Below are positions 16,031-21,030 of a stretch of 21,030 nucleotides of DNA, in pieces. This stretch comes from Pseudomonadota bacterium (lineage in GTDB: Bacteria; Pseudomonadota; Gammaproteobacteria; Burkholderiales; Burkholderiaceae_F), in the NCBI GenBank assembly GCA_023443095.1, contig JAEZVV010000005.1, positions 1 to 21,030 on the forward strand, given 5' to 3'. The notes below the pieces were generated by a model that made no database searches, was not told the DNA's origin, and was given only the letters and a program-made list of their open reading frames with translations. Position 1 is the stretch's first letter; every line of letters starts with the position of its first letter. The translations under genes were made by a program, and so were the position numbers.

Positions 16031-16846
16031 GTGTCAATCTCGGTCATCGTCTCGACCTACAACCGGCCCGACGCGCTGGCGGCGGTGCTGGCCGGGTTCG
16101 CGGCGCAGTCCGACCGCGGCTTCGAGCTGGTTATCGCCGACGATGGCTCGCGCGACGAGACCCGCCAGCTGATCGAGTCGATGCGGCCTGACTTGCCCGT
16201 GCCGCTGAAGTACGTCTGGCATGCCGACACGGGTTTCCGGCTGGCGGCCATCCGCAACCGGGCGGCCTTGGCCGCCAGCGGCGACTACCTGATCTTCATC
16301 GACGGCGACTGCGTGCCGCGCCCGGACTTCGTGGCGGAACACCGCCACCTGGCCGAGCCCGGCTGGACGGTTGCCGGCAACCGCGTCCTGCTCAGCGAGG
16401 ACTTCACCCGCCGCGTCTTGGCCGAGCGACTGCCTATCCATGCCTGGTCGCTGGCGCAGTGGCGGCAGGCCAAGGCGCGGGGTGAGATCAACCGCACCCT
16501 GCCCTTGTGGCGGCTGGCGCTCGGCCCCTTGCGCCGGCTGCGGCCGCGGCGCTGGCAGCGGCTGCGCGGTTGCAACATCGGTCTTTGGCGCAGCGACTTC
16601 GAACGGGTCAACGGCTTTGACGAGTCCTTCGAAGGCTGGGGCTTCGAGGATTCCGATTTCGCGGTGCGGCTGATCAATGCCGGCGTCAGCATCAAGCTCG
16701 GCAGCTTCGCCACCGGCCTGCTGCACCTCTGGCATCGCGAGACCAAGAAACCTCAGAGCGGCCCCAACTGGGACACCGTGATGCGCCGCCTGGGCAATGG
16801 CGAGACCCGCGCACAACCGGGGCTGGACCGCCCCGATCGCGACTGA
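16031..16846 (+). CDS. GT2-family glycosyltransferase with galactosyltransferase-type C-terminus
   Basis: This 271-residue GT-A glycosyltransferase starts with ISVIVSTYNRPDALAAVLAG, has ADDGSRDET, and carries the metal-binding D91-G92-D93 in IFIDGDC. GCNIGLWRSDF and FEGWGFEDSDFAVRL form the C-terminal acceptor region typical of GT2 enzymes with a galactosyltransferase-like tail. The initiation codon is GTG at 16031, four bases after the preceding GT2 stop, so the two are co-transcribed. No Shine-Dalgarno stands out. It probably adds an outer-core or O-unit sugar. Its stop codon directly abuts that of dnaE on the other strand, with no room for a terminator between them. Confidence 0.88.
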   Translation: MSISVIVSTYNRPDALAAVLAGFAAQSDRGFELVIADDGSRDETRQLIESMRPDLPVPLKYVWHADTGFRLAAIRNRAALAASGDYLIFIDGDCVPRPDFVAEHRHLAEPGWTVAGNRVLLSEDFTRRVLAERLPIHAWSLAQWRQAKARGEINRTLPLWRLALGPLRRLRPRRWQRLRGCNIGLWRSDFERVNGFDESFEGWGFEDSDFAVRLINAGVSIKLGSFATGLLHLWHRETKKPQSGPNWDTVMRRLGNGETRAQPGLDRPDRD

Positions 16847-19800
16847 TCAGCCGTAGCGGAAATTCGCCGCACTCACCTGCGGCACGTGGCACAGTTCCTC
16901 GACCAGGCTCTGGTCGCCGCGCACACGCCAGGCGTCGGGCAGAACTAGGTCGGCCTGCGCCTTGTCGTTGGCGACTCTCATCACCAGGCGGCAGCCGCCG
17001 CCCGCGCCATTGCTGCGGTAAGGCTCGAGCGCGGCCTTGAGCTGGGCCAGATCGGCGGCTCCGGCGAACTCGATGGCGAGGACCGCCTGCGAGTTCGCTC
17101 GCGCCGTGGCCATGTCCATCACGTCTTCGGCCGACACCGACATGCGCTGGCTGAACTCGTCGAAGCGCACCTTGCCGCTGACGAACACGAGTTCGTCTTC
17201 CTTGAGCAGGGCACGCCGGCGGTCGAAAACCTCGGAATAAATCATCAGTTCGAGCTGGGCGCTGCCGTCGTCGATGGTGAGCACCCCCATGCGGCCGCGG
17301 CGGGTCTGCTGCTGACGCACGCTGACCACGATGCCCGCCAGCCGCACGCTGTCGCGGCCGGCCTTGACATCGGCCAGACGGGTCGGAGCCAGACGGCGCG
17401 CCTCGTCCCGGAACTCGGTGAACAAATGGCCCGACAGATAGAAACCCAGCGCGGTCTTTTCGTTCGACAGCTTCTCGCGCTCGCTCCAGCGGCGGGTCTT
17501 GACGTATTCGACGATGCGTTCGGTTTCACCCGGCGCCGCAAACAGGCTTTCCTGGTTGGCGCTGGCGGCGGCGTTGTCGGCCGCCTCGATTGCGCGGCCG
17601 ACGCTGGCGAGCAGCTTGGCACGGTCGTCGTCGAGCGCATCAAAGGCGCCGGCCTTGACCAGCGCTTCGATCACGCGCCGGTTGGCGAGCTGTTTGTCGA
17701 CCCGCAGCGCGAGGTCGAAGATGTCCTCATAGGGGCCGTTGGCCTCGCGTTCGGCAACGATGGCGTCGATCGCGTTCTGGCCGGTCCCCTTCACCCCGCC
17801 CAGGCCGTAGCGGATGGTCTTCTCGTCGACCGGAGCAAAACGCCAGCAACCGGCGTTGATGTCGGGCGGCAGGATCTTGAGGCCGTTTTCCTTGGCGTCT
17901 TCGATCAGCGCCTGCAGCTTGTCGGTCGCGTCCATCACCGCGCACATGTTGGCGGCCATGAAGGCGGCTACGTGGTGCGCCTTGAAATACGCGGTCTGGA
18001 AAGCGACGTAGGCGTAGGCCGCGGAGTGGCTCTTGTTGAAACCGTAGCCCGCGAACTTCTCCATGATGTCGAAGAGTTCGGTCGAGACGCTCTCGGGTAC
18101 GCCGTCCTTGGCCGCCCCCGCTACGAAAATGCCGCGGTGCTCGGCCATCTCCTCGGGCTTTTTCTTGCCCATCGCCCGCCGCAACAGGTCGGCGCCACCG
18201 AGCGAATAACCGCCGATGGTTTGAGCGATCCGCATCACCTGCTCCTGGTAGACCATGATGCCGTAGGTCTCTCCCAGGATCTCTTCCATGCGCGGGTCGA
18301 GGTATTCGACCTTCTGCCGCCCGTGCTTGCGCTCGATGTAGTCCGGAATCAGATCCATTGGACCCGGGCGGTACAGAGCGTTAAGAGCGATCAGGTCTTC
18401 CAGCCGGTCGGGCTTGGCGCGTTTCAGCAGTTCGCGCATGCCGCGCGATTCGAACTGGAAAATCGCCGCCGTATTGGCGTTCTTGAAGATCTCGTAACTC
18501 TTGGCGTCGTCGAGCGGCAGATGGTCCAGATCGATCTCGATGCCGGGATTCAACTGCCGCACGTATTCGAGCGTGATCGCCAGGATGGTGAGCGTGGTCA
18601 GGCCAAGGAAGTCGAACTTCACCAGGCCGACCGCTTCGACGTCGTCCTTGTCGTATTGGCTGATCACGTTTTCGGCGGCGCCGCCGGCCGAATACAGCGG
18701 GCAGAAGTCGGTCAGCTTGCCGGGCGCGATCAGGACGCCGCCCGCGTGCATGCCGACGTTGCGGGTCAGGCCTTCGAGCGGCCGCGCCAGCTCGATCAGC
18801 TGCTGGACTTCTTCGTCGGCGTTGACGGCGTCGGCAAACGCCGGCTCTTCCTTTAACGCGCGATCGAGCGACCAGGGGTCGGCCGGGTTGTGCGGGATCA
18901 GCTTCGAGAGCTGGTCGCACTTGGTGTAGGGCATGTCGAGCACGCGGCCGGCGTCGCGCACCACCGCCTTGGCGCCCAGCGTGCCGAAGGTCGCGATCTG
19001 GCTCACTGCGTCATGGCCGTAGGTGCGCTTGACGTAGTCGATCACCTTGTCGCGGTTGTCCTGGCAGAAGTCGATGTCGAAGTCGGGCATCGACACTCGC
19101 TCCGGGTTCAGGAAGCGCTCGAACAGCAGGTCGTATTTGAGCGGATCGAGATCGGTGATGCCGAGGCTGTAGGCCACCAGCGAACCCGCGCCCGAGCCCC
19201 GGCCGGGCCCAACCGGAATGTTGTTGTTCTTGGCCCAGGTGATGAAGTCGGCCACGATCAGGAAGTAGCCCGGGAAACCCATCTTGGCGATGATTCCCAG
19301 CTCCATGTCGAGGCGAGCGTTGTAACGCGGCCGCGCCGCCTCGCGCTCGCCCTCGTCCGGATACAGGGCCTGCAGGCGTTTCTCCAGACCTTCGTACGAC
19401 AGCTGTTTTGCGTAGTCGTCGAGGCTCACCCCGGCGGGCGTGGGAAACAGCGGCAGCTGCGGCTTGCCCAGTACCAGGTCGAGGTTGCAGCGCTTGGCGA
19501 TTTCAACCGCGTTGGCGAGCGCCACCGGAACGTCGGCGAACAGCTCCGCCATCTCGGCCTGGGTCTTGAGGTACTGCTCCTCGGTGAAACGCTTGGGCCG
19601 GCGCGGATCGGACAGGGTGTAACCCTCGGCGATGCAGACCCGCGCCTCGTGCGCGGTGAAGTCCTCGCGGGCAAGGAACTGCACCGGGTGCGTAGCGACC
19701 ACCGGCAGCGACAGCTCGATTGCCAGCGCCAGCGCGGCCCGGCACTGCGATTCGTCGCCCGCGCGGCCGGCGCGCTGCAGTTCAAGGTAGAAGCGGCCCG

Positions 19801-20287
19801 GGAACGCGGCGGCCAGTCGGCGTGCGGCGGCTCTGGCCGCCTCGCTCTGGCCGGCGGCCATCTGCATCCCGACCTCGCCCGTCGGCCCGCCGGAGAGCGC
19901 GATCAGACCGCGGGTCAGCTCGCCACTGAGCCATTCGTTGCGCACCTCGCCACGGTTCTTGTACTGGTTCTCCAGCCACGCCTTGGTAAGCAGTTCGCAC
20001 AGCGAGTGGTAGCCCTCGCGATCCTGCACCAGGACCAGGAGGCGATGCGGGTTGTCGCGGTCCGTGTCGTTGGTGATCCACAGATCGCAGCCGATGATGG
20101 GCTTGACACCCTTGCCACGGGCCGCCTTGTAGAAACGGATCGCACCAAAGATGTTGGCGCTGTCGGTGAGCGCGAGAGCGCCCTGCCCGTCGGCACGGGC
20201 CAGTTTCACCGCGTCGTCGAGGCGAACGATGCCGTCGACGACGGAGAACTCGGAGTGGAGGCGAAGATGGATGAACTGCGCAGACAT
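16847..20287 (-). CDS. dnaE: DNA polymerase III subunit alpha
   Basis: This 1146-residue replicative polymerase is close in length to E. coli DnaE (1160). An N-terminal PHP domain begins HLRLHSEFSVVDG. The C-family polymerase core has VGPGRGSGAGSLVAYSLG and the catalytic-aspartate motif PDFDIDF at residues 401-407. A tandem helix-hairpin-helix region and a C-terminal OB fold (AGIVVSVRQQQTRRGRMGVL) follow. QESLF at 912-916 fits the internal beta-clamp-binding motif. MSAQFIHLRLHSEF sets the start at 20287; the open frame runs another 224 codons upstream but is not family-like. The Shine-Dalgarno is weak. A TAGAAT box eight bases before the start suggests a very short or absent leader. Confidence 0.97.
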   Translation of the reverse strand: MSAQFIHLRLHSEFSVVDGIVRLDDAVKLARADGQGALALTDSANIFGAIRFYKAARGKGVKPIIGCDLWITNDTDRDNPHRLLVLVQDREGYHSLCELLTKAWLENQYKNRGEVRNEWLSGELTRGLIALSGGPTGEVGMQMAAGQSEAARAAARRLAAAFPGRFYLELQRAGRAGDESQCRAALALAIELSLPVVATHPVQFLAREDFTAHEARVCIAEGYTLSDPRRPKRFTEEQYLKTQAEMAELFADVPVALANAVEIAKRCNLDLVLGKPQLPLFPTPAGVSLDDYAKQLSYEGLEKRLQALYPDEGEREAARPRYNARLDMELGIIAKMGFPGYFLIVADFITWAKNNNIPVGPGRGSGAGSLVAYSLGITDLDPLKYDLLFERFLNPERVSMPDFDIDFCQDNRDKVIDYVKRTYGHDAVSQIATFGTLGAKAVVRDAGRVLDMPYTKCDQLSKLIPHNPADPWSLDRALKEEPAFADAVNADEEVQQLIELARPLEGLTRNVGMHAGGVLIAPGKLTDFCPLYSAGGAAENVISQYDKDDVEAVGLVKFDFLGLTTLTILAITLEYVRQLNPGIEIDLDHLPLDDAKSYEIFKNANTAAIFQFESRGMRELLKRAKPDRLEDLIALNALYRPGPMDLIPDYIERKHGRQKVEYLDPRMEEILGETYGIMVYQEQVMRIAQTIGGYSLGGADLLRRAMGKKKPEEMAEHRGIFVAGAAKDGVPESVSTELFDIMEKFAGYGFNKSHSAAYAYVAFQTAYFKAHHVAAFMAANMCAVMDATDKLQALIEDAKENGLKILPPDINAGCWRFAPVDEKTIRYGLGGVKGTGQNAIDAIVAEREANGPYEDIFDLALRVDKQLANRRVIEALVKAGAFDALDDDRAKLLASVGRAIEAADNAAASANQESLFAAPGETERIVEYVKTRRWSEREKLSNEKTALGFYLSGHLFTEFRDEARRLAPTRLADVKAGRDSVRLAGIVVSVRQQQTRRGRMGVLTIDDGSAQLELMIYSEVFDRRRALLKEDELVFVSGKVRFDEFSQRMSVSAEDVMDMATARANSQAVLAIEFAGAADLAQLKAALEPYRSNGAGGGCRLVMRVANDKAQADLVLPDAWRVRGDQSLVEELCHVPQVSAANFRYG

Positions 20288-20294
20288 TCGTCCG

Positions 20295-20300
20295 ATTCTA
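20295..20300 (-). promoter_or_regulatory. Possible -10 element directly in front of dnaE
   Basis: TAGAAT on the minus strand matches the sigma-70 -10 box at five of six positions and ends seven bases before the dnaE ATG. Transcription from it would begin at or within a base or two of the start codon. No good -35 box is found 16-18 bases upstream, so confidence is low. Confidence 0.3.
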
Positions 20301-20413
20301 GCGACCCGTCCGAGCTCATCGCGCCCATCGCGTATGAACGGCTTTCCGGCTTGGCGCAGGCGGCAGCATGGTGTAGCTTGAAGCTGTCGCTCTCCCCGCC
20401 TGAAAGAACCGCC

Positions 20414-20887
20414 ATGCGCTCCCGCGCCGTTCGTCTTTCCGCCGCCCTTGCGGCGCTGCCATTTGCCGCTCTGGCCCAGTCGACGATCTTCAAGGTGCAG
20501 TACCCCGACGGTTCGATCGGGTTCACCGACAAGCCGCCGGCCAACGCGAAGATCCTGGAATCGCGCGAACCCGGCCGCGACGTCAACGTGATTCCTCCCC
20601 CCGCCAAACCGGCCAGCCTCGAACGCGGTGGCGCGCGGGCCGGCGCTCCCAGCGCCCTCGACGCGGCCCAGGACGAGGTCCTTGCCTCCCAGAAGGCGCT
20701 CGACGAGGCCAAGCAGAGAAGGGAGGTGGGGCGCGAGCCTCAGCCGGGCGAACGAATCGGGCTCGCCGGCGGCGGAACGCGAGTTTCTCCCGCATACGAG
20801 GCGCGGCAGAAAACGCTCGAAGACGCGGTGGCTGCGGCGGAAGCCCGGCTCAAGCAGGCTTACGAAGACCGCAACGCCGCGCGCTGA
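20414..20887 (+). CDS. Secreted DUF4124-domain protein
   Basis: This 157-residue protein starts with a signal peptide: basic MRSRAVR, a hydrophobic stretch, and an AxA-type cleavage site after about residue 21 (ALA-Q). The mature N-terminus has FKVQYPDGSIGFTDKPP, the short DUF4124 module common in betaproteobacterial periplasmic proteins. The second half, from about residue 83, is rich in Ala, Glu, Lys, Arg and Gln and looks like a helical or coiled-coil segment. Its function is unknown. It is divergent from dnaE across 126 bases. A weak TTGGCG/TAGCTT pair (20351-20356, 20374-20379, 17-base spacing) could be its promoter. The ribosome binding site is only GAAAGAA-like. Confidence 0.85.
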   Translation: MRSRAVRLSAALAALPFAALAQSTIFKVQYPDGSIGFTDKPPANAKILESREPGRDVNVIPPPAKPASLERGGARAGAPSALDAAQDEVLASQKALDEAKQRREVGREPQPGERIGLAGGGTRVSPAYEARQKTLEDAVAAAEARLKQAYEDRNAAR

Positions 20888-20900
20888 AGGACCGGCCGCC

Positions 20901-20939
20901 ACAAAAACAAAGCCCGTCGATGTTGTCATCGACGGGCTT
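20901..20939 (-). terminator. Intrinsic terminator of tRNA-Glu
   Basis: A perfect 13-bp stem (20910-20922 with 20927-20939) and TTGT loop, followed on the minus strand by TGTTTTTGT, makes a canonical rho-independent terminator nine bases past the tRNA CCA end. On the plus strand no T-run follows, though the stem may also help end the DUF4124 transcript, whose stop is 22 bases away. Confidence 0.88.
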
Positions 20940-20947
20940 GGCAATGC

Positions 20948-21023
20948 TGGCGTCCCCACGGGGATTCGAACCCCGGTACCTACCGTGAAAGGGTAGTGTC
21001 CTAGGCCTCTAGACGATGGGGAC
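20948..21023 (-). tRNA. tRNA-Glu: tRNA-Glu (anticodon UUC)
   Basis: The minus strand folds into a complete 76-base tRNA. The acceptor stem is GTCCCCA with TGGGGAC, followed by discriminator G and an encoded CCA. The D arm contains TCTAGAGGCCTAGGAC. The anticodon stem CTACC/GGTAG encloses the loop CTTTCAC with anticodon TTC. The T stem CGGGG/CCCCG encloses TTCGAAT. UUC reads both glutamate codons GAA and GAG. The gene starts seven bases inside the window edge, so its promoter and any upstream tRNAs lie outside. Confidence 0.97.
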
Positions 21024-21030
21024 CTTTCGG

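Noticed and set aside
18890..20887. 665-codon plus-strand open frame through dnaE into the DUF4124 gene
   Set aside because: Only the last 157 codons encode a recognisable protein with signal peptide; the rest is an antisense shadow of dnaE.
20288..20959. Upstream extension of dnaE by 224 codons
   Set aside because: The extension runs antisense through the DUF4124 gene, is low in complexity, and lies before the conserved DnaE N-terminus.
1..21030. CRISPR arrays, insertion sequences, prophage genes or defence systems
   Set aside because: No regularly spaced direct repeats, transposase, integrase, phage or nuclease-defence genes were seen; every substantial frame is explained by metabolic, LPS or replication genes.

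Overview
The window reads as a chromosomal segment of a GC-rich Gram-negative bacterium, most likely a betaproteobacterium. I infer this from the lipopolysaccharide (LPS) core genes, an MsbA of enterobacterial length, an RNase G, a DnaE1-type replicase, and a secreted DUF4124 protein of a kind common in Betaproteobacteria. A Rhodocyclales-like host is a guess. Coding density is very high: no gene-free stretch exceeds 300 bases, and the longest intergenic gap is about 175 bases.

Region 1 (1-5413) is a molybdenum-hydroxylase locus. A minus-strand operon encodes a 2Fe-2S subunit, a molybdopterin subunit and an FAD subunit (coxS-coxL-coxM-like, in that order), followed by a small VOC-fold protein. 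The large subunit carries AYRGAGR, the form II signature, not the AYxCSFR of genuine CO dehydrogenase. It is therefore best called an aerobic molybdenum hydroxylase of unknown substrate. An XdhC-type maturation factor is encoded divergently, and an 11-bp inverted repeat lies between the two units.

Region 2 (5470-7693) holds a beta-class carbonic anhydrase and RNase G, both on the plus strand.

Region 3 (7776-16846) is an LPS assembly cluster. msbA (lipid A-core flippase) lies on the minus strand. Divergent from it is a tightly overlapping plus-strand run of two GT9 heptosyltransferase-like genes, an O-antigen ligase-like membrane protein and a GT4 glycosyltransferase. A second GT4 gene faces this run and shares its stop-codon bases. 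Two plus-strand GT2 glycosyltransferases follow. Together they plausibly build the LPS core, attach O-polysaccharide and flip core-lipid A.

Region 4 (16847-21030) holds dnaE (minus strand), a divergent small secreted DUF4124 protein, and tRNA-Glu(UUC) with an encoded CCA and a strong intrinsic terminator, at the right edge on the minus strand.

I saw no CRISPR array, insertion sequence, prophage or clear anti-phage system, and no system I would call undescribed. The most unusual observations are a C8 tract at the 3' end of the O-antigen ligase gene, where loss of one base would fuse it in frame to the next glycosyltransferase, and a sharp contrast in Shine-Dalgarno strength between the molybdenum-hydroxylase locus and most of the other genes.
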